Below are positions 25,027 to 34,389 of a stretch of 64,000 bases of DNA, piece by piece. Location: NCBI GenBank assembly GCA_028554795.2, contig CM068838.1, positions 127,128,428-127,192,427 on the forward strand. The letters run 5' to 3'. The first letter of the stretch is position 1, and each line of letters opens with the position of its first letter. The stretch is from Sinohyriopsis cumingii (taxonomy: Eukaryota > Mollusca > Bivalvia > Unionida > Unionidae). Made by a program: the position numbers and the translations under genes. Below the pieces are notes generated by a model. It was not told where the DNA came from, made no database searches, and saw only the letters and a list, made by a program, of their open reading frames with translations.

Positions 25027-27539
25027 TCCAATGAGACTGGAATGCCAAAGTTGGCAAAGATGCTCTAAAAGACTGGGAAGAACATTGTGGACCTTCTTGC
25101 AACGAGATTACCAAAGAAAGAGGAAGATGGCTGCTCGAGTTCGCAAGCTACAGCAACTTGGTATTAGCCAACACCCTGGGACAACATAAAGGTTCACGAT
25201 GCTGGACATGGCACGCACCAAATGGAACCCATCACAACCAGGTCGACTACATACTGGTTCAAAACCGTTACCGATCTGGCATCATTAGAGCAAAAACAAG
25301 GACATTTCCAGGTGCTGATGTTGGGAGTGATCACGACCTCGTGATTATGAACCTCCGAGTGAGGCTGGAGAAAATTAACAAGCCAAAGAACACCAGGCTC
25401 AAATTCAACCTTGAACAACTGAAGGACCCTAACATCTGCAAGTCATTCCAAGCCACAATTGGAGGAAAATTTGCTCCACTCCTTGTGATGGATGGTGATG
25501 TCAAAGGGATGACAGACACCTTCAACACAGTCATGACAGAAGCTGCCAAGAACATCATTGGCGTCCATCGCCCGAAGAAAAAACCCTGGATTACAGAAGA
25601 GATTCTGAAGTTGTGTGATGCCCGAAGAGAACTCAAAAACACCAGACACACAACAGGGGCAATGGAGTACCGAGAAATAAACAAGAATATCAGAAGAAAA
25701 AAAACTTGAAGAAAGCAAAAGAAGATTGGACTGGACAAAAGTGCACAGAAATAGAGAGCAGTCTGATAAAGGTTAACAGCAAAAAGGCATTCCAAATTGT
25801 GAAAGACCTCACCAGGCAGAAACAACCAAGAGTCAGTACCATTCAAGACAAAAATGGAAAATGCCTCACAGAAGCGAGTGATATTGCAAAAAAATGGACT
25901 GAGTATTGCAAAGAACTCTACAACCATCAGTCCACAGGAGACTCAGAGGTGCTTGAAGTTCCAAACTCCTCAAATGATTATGACTTCCCCATTCTCAAAG
26001 AAGAGGAGGAGTCAGCAATAAGAGCACTGAAGAATGGGAAGGCAGCTGGAGTAGGCAACATCCCAGCTGAACTTATCACAAATGGTGGTGGTGGGGGGGA
26101 TCAGTGAAAGAGCTACTAACAAAAATCTGCAACAAGATCTGGCAGACAGGTGAATGGCCAACACAATGGACTCAGTCACTGATTATAACACTCCCCAAAA
26201 AGGCTATTGCCAGCTGTGCCAAAATTACAGAACTATCAGTTTGATCAGCCATGCTAGTTAGGTAATGCTGAAGATCATCTTGAACAGACTGAAACCACAA
26301 GCAGAAGAAATAATTGCTGAAGAACAGGCCGGGTTCCGAAGTGGAAGAAGCACAACAGAGCAGATATTCAATCTCAGGGTTCTGTGTGAAAAGTACTCGC
26401 AACACCAACAAGACATCTATCATGTGTTCATAGATTTCAAAAAGGCCTTTGACAGAGTGTGGCATGATGCATTGTGGGGGGAACAATGAAGAAGTATAAC
26501 ATGGGTCAAAAGTTAACCAATACCATCAAGCAGCTGTACGCCAAGGCTACCAGTGCAGTAATTGCCCAAGGTTCTGTGTGGGACTGGTTCCAGGCAACAG
26601 TGGGAGTGCGTCAAGGCTGTCTCCTGTCACCCACGCTTTTCAACATCTACTTAGAGCGCATCATGAGCGAAGCCCTGGAAAACCATTGTGGGACAGTCAG
26701 TATTGGAGGGCGTAGCATCACTAACCTCCGCTTTGCAGACGACATTGATGGGCTGGCAGGCAGTGAAGACTAGCTTGCCACCTTAGTGAAGAACCTGGAT
26801 GAAACACCTTCCAGATTTGACATGGAGATAAGCGCTGAGAAGACAAAGCTGATGAAAAATAGTGGCAAACAAATCTCAGCCAAGATTAAAGTCAGAGGAC
26901 ATGAACTGGAAACAGTGAGCAAGTTCAAATATCTTGGTTCCATAATCACCGAAGAGGGATCAAGAGCAGAAATTGTGTCAAGAGCACCACAAACAATGGC
27001 AGCTATGTCAAAGCTAAGACCCATCTGGAGAGACAAGAATATCTGTCTGAAAACTAAAATCAGTTTATTGCGAGCTCTAGTCATCTCAGTCTTTTTGTAC
27101 TCATGTGAGGCCTGGACCCTGACAGCAGAATTACAACGAAGAATCCAGTCACTTGAAATGAGATGCTACGGAACCATCCTTGGCTTCTCTTACATGGACC
27201 ACATCACAAATGAAGAAGTGCGTAACACCATCAGGCGCGAAGTAGGCTAATATGAGGACCTCCTCACCACCGTCAAAAAGAGAAAGCTGAAATGGTTTGG
27301 TCATGTCACTAGAGCCAACAGTCTATCCACAACAGTCCCGCAGGGCAGCGTCCAGGGTTGCAGAAGGAGAGGTAGACAGAGAAAAAAGTGGACTGACAAT
27401 ATCACAGAATGGACCAGGAAAAGTTTTGCGGAGACACAGGCATTGGCACATGATCGAGGGAAGTGGAGGGAACTGGTCAGATGTTCGCAGCACAGTGCCT
27501 CGACGACCACACTAGGTCATGAGACTGATGATGATGATG
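25027..27539 (+). mobile_element. Non-LTR retrotransposon inserted in the ATPase gene
   Basis: A 5'-truncated LINE lies between AATGAGCAATGAG (25,014-25,026) and AATGAGCATTGAG (27,540-27,552), a 13-bp target duplication with one mismatch. The 3' end is a short (TGATGA)n tail. The flanking ATPase coding sequence reads through if the insert is ignored, which dates the LINE after the Polinton. Confidence 0.88.
25033..27516 (+). pseudogene. LINE endonuclease / reverse transcriptase, truncated
   Basis: It begins inside the AP-like endonuclease (GMPKLAKM region, then WHAPNGTHHNQVDYILV and GSDHDLVIMNLRV, the SDH catalytic motif). Then come a linker with PWITEEILKLCDARREL, and RT motifs AEEQAGFRSGRSTTEQI, FIDFKKAFDRVWHDALW, GVRQGCLLSPTLFNIYLE and FADDIDGLAGSE (the FADD box). 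The C-terminal part is KFKYLGSIITEEGSRAEI, SCEAWTLTAELQRRIQSLEM and RRRGRQRKKWTDNITEWTR. Broken by a few frameshifts (near 25,707, 26,100, 26,260, 26,485) and stops (26,771, 27,248). The clade is uncertain; it has no RNase H domain. Confidence 0.9.
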
Positions 27540-28282
27540 AATGAGCATTGAGACTGAATGTGTGACGGGCTTTACTTTTTTGAAACAAATTTTGAGTGAT
27601 GTAAATGACACTGGCATTACGACGTTGCCCTTTGCGCTCAAATCACGGTTTAATTTCTTCTTCGTCTTCTCATAACATGTCGTCGAAGATGACTAGATGA
27701 GTTTGACTTGGGTCAGACACGATCCCATCGTCTTCACCAGGAATGTCTTCCACAAACACGATGGAATCCCCTTGACTTTTTCGTAGTTGGCTGTACGCCG
27801 ATTGCCGCTCTTTGTAACACCACGCGATACGTTGAGGTGGACGATCGATCAAACGATGTTTATGTTCCATCAATCGTTTGAGAAATTCGATTATGCCTGA
27901 ACCGCTCTGTCCTGCAATTAACGTTTAAGGGATGGCGAAGATACAAGTCCTCTAAACTGGCAGTACATAAAATATTTGTCGATGACTTTGAAAGTGGTTT
28001 GAAGAGGGAGCAAAGACAGCAGAGCTAGCCATAGTACAGGGAATGTCACGTTTGAAATAAAGGCAGACAAGACAAGAGTTTTTATCCTTTTCTTCAGGAC
28101 ACGTTTATTTCAAAATATTTTTAAAATGAAACACGAAAGACAAAAATACATAAAAGCCAAAGGGTTAAGTACATCGATAAAATACACATCAAAACGATCA
28201 AAGTGGAATCTAAAGAAGTCACTGTACAACATGTTTGGTGATGAAGGTGTCCTAGGGACAGTTTGTCATGTTCTTAGACGCT

Positions 28283-28519
28283 CTACACTTGGCAGACACA
28301 GGAGTCCTCACGGAATGTACAGATCGTAAAAGCCGACAAAGAATCGGCTGATAAACGAAATCCCAGAAAGTAAATCACTAAGACAAGCACCACAAGTCGA
28401 CCCAAATGCATGGGATATATTGCTCGTAATAAGTGTTGGTAATCCACCTTAGTCTGAATATTGTCATTGATTTCCTTCCACGGCAATTGTTGTATCACTA
28501 ATGATAAAGGTCGTAGCAT
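28283..28519 (-). CDS. Small membrane protein, unassigned
   Basis: An ATG at 28,519 opens 78 codons. Residues about 44-60 form one membrane-like helix (LVVLVLVIYFLGFRL) followed by a Ser/Cys-containing tail. It is in the same orientation as the ATPase downstream and the duplicated genes upstream, so it is probably an element gene. No homologue recognised, and chance cannot be excluded. Confidence 0.38.
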   Translation of the reverse strand: MLRPLSLVIQQLPWKEINDNIQTKVDYQHLLRAIYPMHLGRLVVLVLVIYFLGFRLSADSLSAFTICTFREDSCVCQV

Positions 28520-28639
28520 TGTATCCAGTTGTGCATACCTCTTCTTGTCTGAGGTGATAAGTGTACTTTCTGATCAGAAGCGGTTTTATTTCAGTACCAA
28601 ACCAAAATGGCTTATCACTAACTCACATACCACACGTCG

Positions 28640-28977
28640 CACAGAAGTTTCCTATTGAACCAAGAATAGTTCTTTTAAAGATTTGTTGTAATCCTTTAAC
28701 TCTTCCTTTGGAATTCGGTGCACTATGGTTACCTTGTAAGTATAATGAAAGGCGTCCAAATTTTATGAATCTCACGTGATTCTCCAATGTCTGACCAATG
28801 GAACACTTTGAAATGAATCAATCCTTTTATATCATTCAGATACCGGTGGTTCCAACATCGGTGACGTAATAGATGCAATTATTCTTTGCGCTGGACTTGT
28901 GTTTTGACCAACGCTTGGTAAATACGTTCTCTCTGCTTAAGAGGTAGATTTTGAATGTACTCTTCTAAACTAGACAT
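28640..28977 (-). pseudogene. Tandem accessory gene, copy 1 (LP-x(3)-R-E-x-IYQ protein)
   Basis: An ATG at 28,977 starts MSSLEEYIQNLPLKQRERIY. The frame stays alignable with copy 2 for about 100 residues, including HFKVFHWSDIGES, but has in-frame stops (a TAA where copy 2 has CAA). The N-terminal LPxxxRERIYQxLV helix pattern loosely resembles an F-box start, which is only a suggestion. The two copies lie about 450 bp apart, head to tail, downstream of the BIR relic. Confidence 0.5.
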
Positions 28978-29078
28978 TCACAACAATGTATTTTGTTGGA
29001 GGCAATAAGTGTACTTTCTGCACAGAGCTGATCATACTCCAGTAGCGAATCTAGATCCCTTAGTCACTAACTTGAACA

Positions 29079-29426
29079 TCACACACCGTTCAGAAGTTTC
29101 CTCCTGAACCAAGTTTAGATTGTGTAGAAGTATTTGGTAGCCCTCTAATTCTTCCTCTGGAATTCGTTGCAGTAAGTCGTGTAGTTAATAGAATCAGTAA
29201 CAAACCAATACTTATCGCCCATGAGTAGTTGATCAATGTCTGACCACTGGAACACTTTTATCAGAATCAGTCTTCTTATAGCACTCAGGTACCAGTGGTT
29301 TTAAATTTTGTGACATAACGGATGCAATTGTTCTTTGCGTCTGACTTGTATTTTGACTAATTCTTGGTAAATGTGTTCTCACAACTCTATAGGCAAACCA
29401 CGAATGTTGTCTTGTAAAGTATCCAT
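29079..29426 (-). pseudogene. Tandem accessory gene, copy 2
   Basis: An ATG at 29,426 starts MDTLQDNIRGLPIEL, then a TGA, then EHIYQELVKIQVRRKEQLHP. Later KVFQWSDIDQLLMGDKYWF matches copy 1. Stops at four positions inactivate it, but the reading frame is otherwise kept to 29,079. Its 5' end overlaps the end of the BIR relic at 29,390-29,691, so the two may once have been one gene. Confidence 0.5.
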
Positions 29427-29691
29427 CCAAGGATTACTGAGGTCATCCCACTAGGTAGGTAGTGACAGTGCGGAGACAATCGAGCATGTTCCAGGTAAGC
29501 GGAATCTTTCTGCTCCCACTGGTGAAGTGACACACCGAAAATAAAGCATTTGACTTGATCACCTTCGCCCAAGTAGATATATCCGGCTCTGGTAAATTCT
29601 TCGGAGGTGGGTCATCCCAGATATTTAGACCACTTTCCTTGGAAGATTTCGATCCGACTTTCAAAGTAGCAGTTTTCAAGCAAACGCACAT
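29390..29691 (-). pseudogene. BIR-domain (inhibitor-of-apoptosis-like) relic 2
   Basis: BIR domains bind zinc through C-x2-C-x16-H-x6-C and block caspases or other apoptosis proteins. The frame near 29,390-29,572 reads EGDQVKCFIFGVSLHQWEQK and DSAYLEHARLSPHCHYL. This gives the GD-x-VxCF, WE-x-x-D, EHxR and PxCxxL landmarks, with the second zinc Cys replaced by Phe. The preceding piece (SEEFTRAGYIYLG) fits the AGFYYTG segment. A frame change and a stop separate it from the upstream WDDPPP region. No RING domain was found. Large invertebrate DNA viruses often carry IAP genes. Confidence 0.68.
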
Positions 29692-29882
29692 GGAACAAAT
29701 ATTCTTCTTTCACGTGCTCATTTCGACGAGGGTACGGTGAAACCCGTAGTAGTTTGCTCAGGCATAGATGACATCCTTAGTTTGGTAGCCGCATGGTTTC
29801 ACGTGGCGGATGACAGACAATGAAAACCAGTAATATGATAAAGTGTTCTGTGACGAGTGGCGTCGCTTTCGCATCAGTCAGG

Positions 29883-30107
29883 TTAGACACTCACATCATC
29901 ACTTTCCATGGCAGGTATTGCAGTAGTAGTCATAGCAAAGTTCCTATGATGTGGTACTGAATCGCTGAGGTCACAAAATACGGCATCCCTGCCATCGCAT
30001 TCCAATTGAGAATCAGCGAACTTGAATGGTGTCTGTTTATAAGAATTCACATTTCTGGCTTGGTGTTGGCAGTCACAATGAACTATGGGCCGTGGACGTT
30101 TTTTCAT
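29883..30107 (-). CDS. Unassigned 74-codon open frame between BIR relics
   Basis: Same strand as its neighbours, with a basic start and several Cys and His residues but no recognisable zinc pattern. It may be the continuation of the gene whose BIR relic is at 30,131-30,460. Weak. Confidence 0.25.
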   Translation of the reverse strand: MKKRPRPIVHCDCQHQARNVNSYKQTPFKFADSQLECDGRDAVFCDLSDSVPHHRNFAMTTTAIPAMESDDVSV

Positions 30108-30130
30108 TGTATATTAGCCGTAATGAAGTC

Positions 30131-30460
30131 TCAAACTTGTAAATGTTTCCTTTTTATATCTATTTTTGGAAGTCTTCCTTTTATCTTCGTGGACAACGGT
30201 ACTACTTTCTCTAAGGTACCGTCATAAATGTACCTTAGTGCGATGGGTGGAAAGGCCATAGAAAGGTAAGGACAGTGTGGAGACCATCGAGTATGTCCCA
30301 GGATAGCTGAATCTTTATATATACATCGATCCATTCGCAACCGCAGACTAAAAATGAAACACTGAACTTCGTATCTAAATCCACTCTCAGGTACCAAGTA
30401 GAACAACCCTATTCTAGCTAAAACATTCGAAGTATGTAGTTCTTCCCTATATGTGGGTCA
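30131..30460 (-). pseudogene. BIR-domain relic 1
   Basis: The reading GFRYEVQCFIFSLRLRM...KDSAILGHTRWSPHCPYL keeps the VxCF, DSA, H-x-R and SPHCxYL landmarks of the neighbouring BIR relic. It lacks the WE pair and the second zinc Cys, and its EH is GH. DNA similarity to 29,455-29,560 (AGTGTGGAGACCATCGAGTA against AGTGCGGAGACAATCGAGCA) indicates duplication. More diverged than relic 2. Confidence 0.5.
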
Positions 30461-30478
30461 TTTGTTAAACGTTTCTAA

Positions 30479-30909
30479 TCAATGGGCACAATCACAATAG
30501 TCAGGCAAGAAGACAGGAAAATTGTATTGTTTGAACTTGGAGTTCGCAGCGGGTCTCTCACTTGCTTCTTTCTGTGTCGAAGTCATCCTTGTTGTTGGTG
30601 GCTGTTTGAAATTGGAGTTCGCAGTGGGTATCTCACTCGATTCTTGCTGTGTCGAAGTCATCCTTCTTGTTGCTGGCTATCCTCTTGGAACCATTTTTTT
30701 TTATCCCAATGTGTCCGAACGGTAGAGTGAAGTGATTGGGAAGTCGCACTCGTTTCTGGTATATGATTTGATGCAGTTTTTCCAACTGTCATCTTCAAAA
30801 TCACTCCATGGATTTGAGCCAAAACTTCAGCTACTGTGTGAGGCGATAGGTCACGTTTCTGCCTCTTACTTTCTTCTCCTTTCTCCAGGAAACGATGCGA
30901 TTGTTTCAT
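30479..30909 (-). pseudogene. Ser/Thr/Gln-rich protein with a duplicated 25-residue unit
   Basis: Two overlapping minus frames give a basic N-terminus (RFLEKGEESKRQKRD), a middle with SATSQSLHSTVRTHWDKKKW, and then two 75-bp tandem copies encoding MTSTQ[QK]E[SA]SE...NS[NK]FKQ. The unit length keeps frame. A frameshift near 30,660 joins the parts. The start lies back to back with the plus-strand CCHC gene at 30,914. No family recognised. Confidence 0.4.
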
Positions 30910-30913
30910 CTTG

Positions 30914-31448
30914 ATGTCAAAAAGTCGAATGATTACATTTGAAGCGCCATGGTCCCCTATATCAAAGTTAGGTCAGTGTCTTTTCTATACAAAAGGTCAG
31001 TGTCTTCCCTCAAAATATTCACTTCACTCTCAATCCTATCAGAAAGATGGAAGAGCCAACACAAATCGAACTTCTTATCTGAGCTTTGCCATACGAATGT
31101 ATCCTTCAGAGAAGCCAAGGGACTACTACCCCTCCTTTCGAGATAAAAGTCCAGATACTTGCTATATCTGTCAAAAGAAAGGACACTGGTTTTCAGAATG
31201 TCCACAACCTCAAAGCAAGAAAAGAATCCAGATACAAAAGTAAAGACATCTGTTATCATTGTCAAGAGAACGTATATTGGTCTTCAGACTGCCCTAATAA
31301 TCAACAGGAGCAGGAGACAGAGCCGGGTTCAGAACAGAAAGAGAAAACAGAAGAACCCATACACGTCAAGAAAGAGAAGAAAAGAAGACAAGAAGAAGGT
31401 GAAGAAAAAACCGTGAAAGTGAAGAAATTGAAACAAAAGAGAGAGTGA
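30914..31448 (+). pseudogene. CCHC zinc-knuckle protein with a highly charged tail
   Basis: The first knuckle is intact: CYICQKKGHWFSEC (C-x2-C-x4-H-x4-C) near 31,160-31,202. The second, CYHCQENVYWSSDC near 31,252-31,293, has the zinc His changed to Tyr and is in a different frame, so a single-base indel lies between them. The rest is Glu/Lys-rich (KEKKRRQEEGEEKTVKVKKL) to a stop at 31,448. Such knuckles bind single-stranded RNA or DNA and are familiar from retroviral Gag and cellular RNA-binding proteins, but I know of none as a standard Polinton gene. No histone-type signal follows. Confidence 0.6.
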
Positions 31449-31628
31449 AAAGTCAAATAAGAAGCTGATGAATTTTTTTAAAGTGATGTGTTGTGACATT
31501 TAATTGTAAATTTGAACCAGAATATACCATCAAGAAAACGTAAGTGTCTCTTATTTTTATTTTTCTAACTATAAGGACATACACCCACGCACTCATACGT
31601 ACATAATGGATTAAAAGTGAGTTCAGTT

Positions 31629-32015
31629 TTAACTGATTTTGGCCTCCTTCTCTCCTAGACCTTGTTTCGTCTCTGCTTCTTATTCCTGTCGTTTTCTTCT
31701 TGCCTCTTCTTCTTGGTGGTACTGTTGAATGAGAAAGGACTGTTTTGCGTCTTTGTGCAGTTGCAAAAATTTATCTAATTCTTCTTTCTGTCTCTGTCGA
31801 AACTCCTCGACGTGTGGTAAGGGAGGAGAAGGAAGCGAAGGTGCTGACACCGGCACAAATTCTTATGAAGAAGAGAGAAAATCCACTAAATCCCAAATGA
31901 AATCGGTTTCTTCTGGAAGTTGGACGGTGTTTGATTTGGTAGCCGCTGCTATGTCATAACTTCTCGTCTCCACAGCTGGTGCACCCCAGTTCATCTTCTT
32001 CATAGTTTCCGTCAT
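31629..32015 (-). pseudogene. Small helical protein, two in-frame stops
   Basis: From the ATG at 32,015 the frame runs 128 codons to TAA at 31,629 with only two nonsense codons, both TAA. It starts MTETMKKMNWGAPAVETRSY and continues with acidic, then proline-rich, then strongly charged coiled-coil-like sequence (EEFRQRQKEELDKFLQLHKD). The long alignable frame argues that it was coding. It is divergent from gene D, sharing an intergenic space of about 230 bp. Function unknown. Confidence 0.45.
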
Positions 32016-32192
32016 GTTCTAACAATGTCGCATCGATTCACTGCGCACAGACGCTAGCGAATCTATATAGGGAATGTGACGTAACAGGTATCTCTCTTCG
32101 GATTGGAAGACAGATTCCGAACTCTGACTGAATTTTGTAGCGCGTGTTTGGATTGGTGAAGGAACTCAATCCGTTTCGATCCGCTCTTCCAC

Positions 32193-32200
32193 TATAAATA
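32193..32200 (+). promoter_or_regulatory. TATA box of gene D
   Basis: TATAAATA, 43 bp before the gene D ATG, with TTCACTTCATTCCC following as a possible start region. The GGGATGTTTTCC motif of genes A, B and C is not present here; only a loose ATCCGTTTCGATCCGC lies upstream. Confidence 0.5.
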
Positions 32201-32242
32201 ACCACAGTTCACTTCATTCCCTTTACCTGCTTTTGTCACAAG

Positions 32243-32484
32243 ATGTGGACAAACGTAGAATCGTGTACCCTCGTATTGTCGATGCTGTTCAACCCTGACT
32301 ATCCCATGTATGTTAAATCATCATGGGCTGACATCCAGATGACTGCTACAGACCTTTAGAAAAGAAGGATCTATGTGGAGAGAAAAGGCTGACTGAAGAG
32401 AGTCGTAATCTACGGACCAGAGGTCAGACGAAGTTTGAGGAAGAGAAGAAGATCCGTGCGATGCCCTCAATGTTAACTGAATAG
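32243..32484 (+). pseudogene. Gene D: small terminal gene ending in a histone-type signal
   Basis: An ATG at 32,243 opens 38 codons (start MWTNVESCTLVLSMLF) to a TAG. Shifting one frame there continues with a charged helical tail (EKKDLCGEKRLTEESRNLRT) to TAG at 32,482. Size, charge and place next to the element end match genes A, B and C, as does the histone-type stem-loop 24 bases after the stop. Sequence similarity to A-C is not evident. Frameshifted, so probably dead. Confidence 0.5.
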
Positions 32485-32507
32485 TGATAACTAGAAGAAA
32501 AAACAAA

Positions 32508-32550
32508 GGCCCTTTTCAGGGCCACTCCATTGCCTCGAAAAGATTAACTC
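32508..32550 (+). terminator. Histone-type 3' stem-loop and downstream element, gene D
   Basis: GGCCCT-TTTC-AGGGCC at 32,508-32,523 is a perfect 6-bp stem with a UUUC loop, preceded by AACAAA and followed by ACTCC. A purine tract CTCGAAAAGA lies about 12 nt further, where the U7-binding downstream element sits in histone genes. Confidence 0.8.
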
Positions 32551-32605
32551 TCTTGCCATATTTGTGTATTTGTTTGTTTTGTTTGTTTCTTTGTCTAAGT
32601 CTATC

Positions 32606-32965
32606 AAGTTATATGTCCCGCTCCGCCAGGCGTTGTATAAAGTTCTATGTCCCGCCGCCCCAGGCGTTGTATAAAGTTATATGTCCCGCCCCACCAAGTG
32701 TTATAGCTTTTTTTTTCCCCCGCTGTCCCTGTTCTCCCGATTCAGGTCAGCCACTTGCAACATTGTTGCCAATGTCCAGTACCGTGACGTCACCACTATT
32801 CCATTCCTATTGTCTCTGTACAAGCCCAATCCCTTGTCGCTATGCTCACTTCCCCTTTCACTCCGTGTTAAATTTCCCCATGTTAAATTCCCATTGTTCC
32901 TAGAGTGGATATACCCCTTTTTAACATTAAGTCCCATTGTCCCTAGGGTGTCCCACATTACTACT
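32606..32965 (+). repeat. Terminal region of Polinton block 2
   Basis: Three 34-bp repeats (GTTATATGTCCCGC...GTTGTATAAA) occupy 32,606-32,705. Then comes TTGCAACATTGTTGCCAAT with a TGACGTCA site (32,785-32,792), shared with 51,190-51,230. AAATTCCCATTGT/CCTAG units follow, and the end ACATTACTACT at 32,965. The final CT agrees with the 5'-AG...CT-3' ends known for Polintons. Confidence 0.6.
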
Positions 32966-33100
32966 CGGGTTCAAACCCAGACCGAGTCATGCCAAAGACT
33001 GGATGGGACATTATGCTACATATCTGTGGCATGATATCCCAGTGCTAGACATCAATTATAAACTACCACAATGCAGATATCGTAGCGATATGACTGAAAA
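32966..33100 (+). mobile_element. tRNA-derived SINE family 2, 5'-truncated
   Basis: Starts within the B-box (GGGTTCAAACCC) exactly at the Polinton end and keeps CCGAGTCATGCCAAAGA, GGGACATTATGCTACATATC and the tail CACAATGCAGATATCGTAGC. The middle part of the SINE is also deleted. Confidence 0.75.
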
Positions 33101-33130
33101 ATTGTTAAAGCTACGTAAAAAATCCAAATA

Positions 33131-33132
<2 letters not shown>

Positions 33133-33177
<45 letters not shown>

Positions 33178-33214
33178 TACATGCACACACGCACGCACGC
33201 ACACACACACACAC
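33133..33214. repeat. (CA)n microsatellite
   Basis: CA dinucleotides with a few G interruptions after the SINE tail. Confidence 0.95.
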
Positions 33215-33885
33215 ATGCACTCAACATATTATAGCACTCTTGTTACTTAAGGCTGCATAAAAATATTACAACACTCGTGCTGCCTTAGGTTGTATAAACG
33301 TATTAAAACGCACTTGTGTTTCAGATAATTACGCTAGATTTGAATCTCATGACATATGGAAATATGTCAGTGATTTCGTACGCAATGTTAATTTTGCGAA
33401 ACTGTTTTCCTGTATTAATTGTCTTGTACACGTTACTCATGATTCATAGTTTCTGACATAGTATCAATTTATAAAGAAACATAAAAAGACATCTTTTTGT
33501 TCCAGTCAGGATTTTAACGGAATAGTGTACCTCTACTTAAATATATCCACCTGGCGTCAAGCTGACGACATTTAAAAAGTATGACAAAAAAATTAAAAAA
33601 AAAATGTTCGCCTTTGTTGGCTATAGAACTTTGATTTAATGATTGTTTTAAAGGGTAGTGCTTTTGTAAAATTTATTTATGGACATGTCTTTTGCATGTT
33701 TATATAAAGAAACTAATCTGAAACGTACACAAAACTGGTTAACAATGTAGCATGTTGACTTAATTAGGTAAACACGAGAACAGATGTTCATATCTGAGAG
33801 CACTTCAATAAGAGAACGTAAAGATATAAATTAGTCGTCAGATCTATATAATATCGTAACATATTGCAATAGGTAACTGGACAGG
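33215..33885 (-). repeat. Left arm of a long inverted repeat
   Basis: Its reverse complement matches 35,540 to about 36,180 in order: the CTTACGTTCTCTTA-like, CAGATTAGTTTCT, AAAACACTACCCT-like, TTTTTGTCATACT, AAACAGTTTC-CAAAATT and AACACAAGTGCGTT blocks. Arms are diverged by substitutions and small indels. No coding sequence seen. Confidence 0.7.
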
Positions 33886-33889
33886 TTGC

Positions 33890-34245
33890 ACGTACATACA
33901 TACATATATACATACGTACATACATACATGCATACATACATACATACACCTACCTAACTACCTACCTACCTACCTACATACATACATACACCTACCTAAC
34001 TACCTACCTACCTACCTACATACATACATACATACATACGTACATACATACATACAGACACACACACACATATACCTACCTACCTACCTACATACCTACC
34101 TACATACACCTACCTAACTACCTACCTATCTACCTACCTACCTACCTACCTACCTACCTACCTACCTACATACATACATACATACATACATACATACATA
34201 CATGCATACATACATACATGCATACATACATACACACACACCAAG
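33890..34245. repeat. Tetranucleotide microsatellite (TACA/TACC)n
   Basis: Alternating blocks of TACA and TACC with CTAA interruptions, between the inverted-repeat arms. Confidence 0.95.
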
Positions 34246-34389
34246 AATAGTTCGACTTTTGAGACCATTTCCCCAGTATTGTCTTATTGACTTCTTTGGT
34301 CTTGAATGAAAAAATTGGATTTGTCGCATCCCCCCTCACGCAGTAGTGTGTGTGTTTCTGTGTCTGTGTGTGTGACCATAAATACATAA

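Larger units (their letters stand above)
24804..28032 (-). pseudogene. Polinton packaging ATPase (A32/FtsK-like), split by a LINE
   Basis: This family pumps genome DNA into capsids. The gene starts with the ATG at 28,032. The P-loop reads GQSGSGII near 27,910, where GQSGSGKT would be expected, so the catalytic Lys is lost. Then follow ERIAWCY-like sequence, Walker B THLVIFDDML (27,670 region) and SVIYITQNLFQK, up to SLNAH at about 27,545. There the LINE (25,027-27,539) interrupts, with a 13-bp near-identical duplication. The frame resumes at about 25,020 (ITWSFLSPRGKSQEQVLAKQ) and ends with VLVDLKHMTPNYLRFLTNLF, the typical ATPase C-terminus, before TAG at 24,804. There are further stops near 27,955, 27,668 and 24,945. 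Confidence 0.85.
22261..32965 (-). mobile_element. Polinton block 2 with an ATPase, accessory genes and one terminus
   Basis: Core genes read on the minus strand: a packaging ATPase, two small Polinton proteins and a short KLALVP-type protein. Toward the right end lie accessory genes: duplicated minus-strand genes with BIR relics, a plus-strand CCHC gene, and gene D with a histone-type 3' signal. The right terminus ends ACATTACTACT at 32,965 and resembles the termini at 51,497 and 60,983. The left end breaks off near 22,260 without a terminus and without polymerase, integrase or capsid genes. A LINE (25,027-27,539) is inserted. Not counting the LINE the block is about 8.2 kb. Confidence 0.78.

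Noticed and set aside
25331-25927. 198-codon minus-strand open frame
   Set aside because: Antisense to the LINE endonuclease-RT region, which has clear motifs.
32484-33034. Plus-strand open frames after gene D
   Set aside because: They lie in the stem-loop and terminal repeats; Cys/Ser-rich readings come from CCCGCC-type tandem units.
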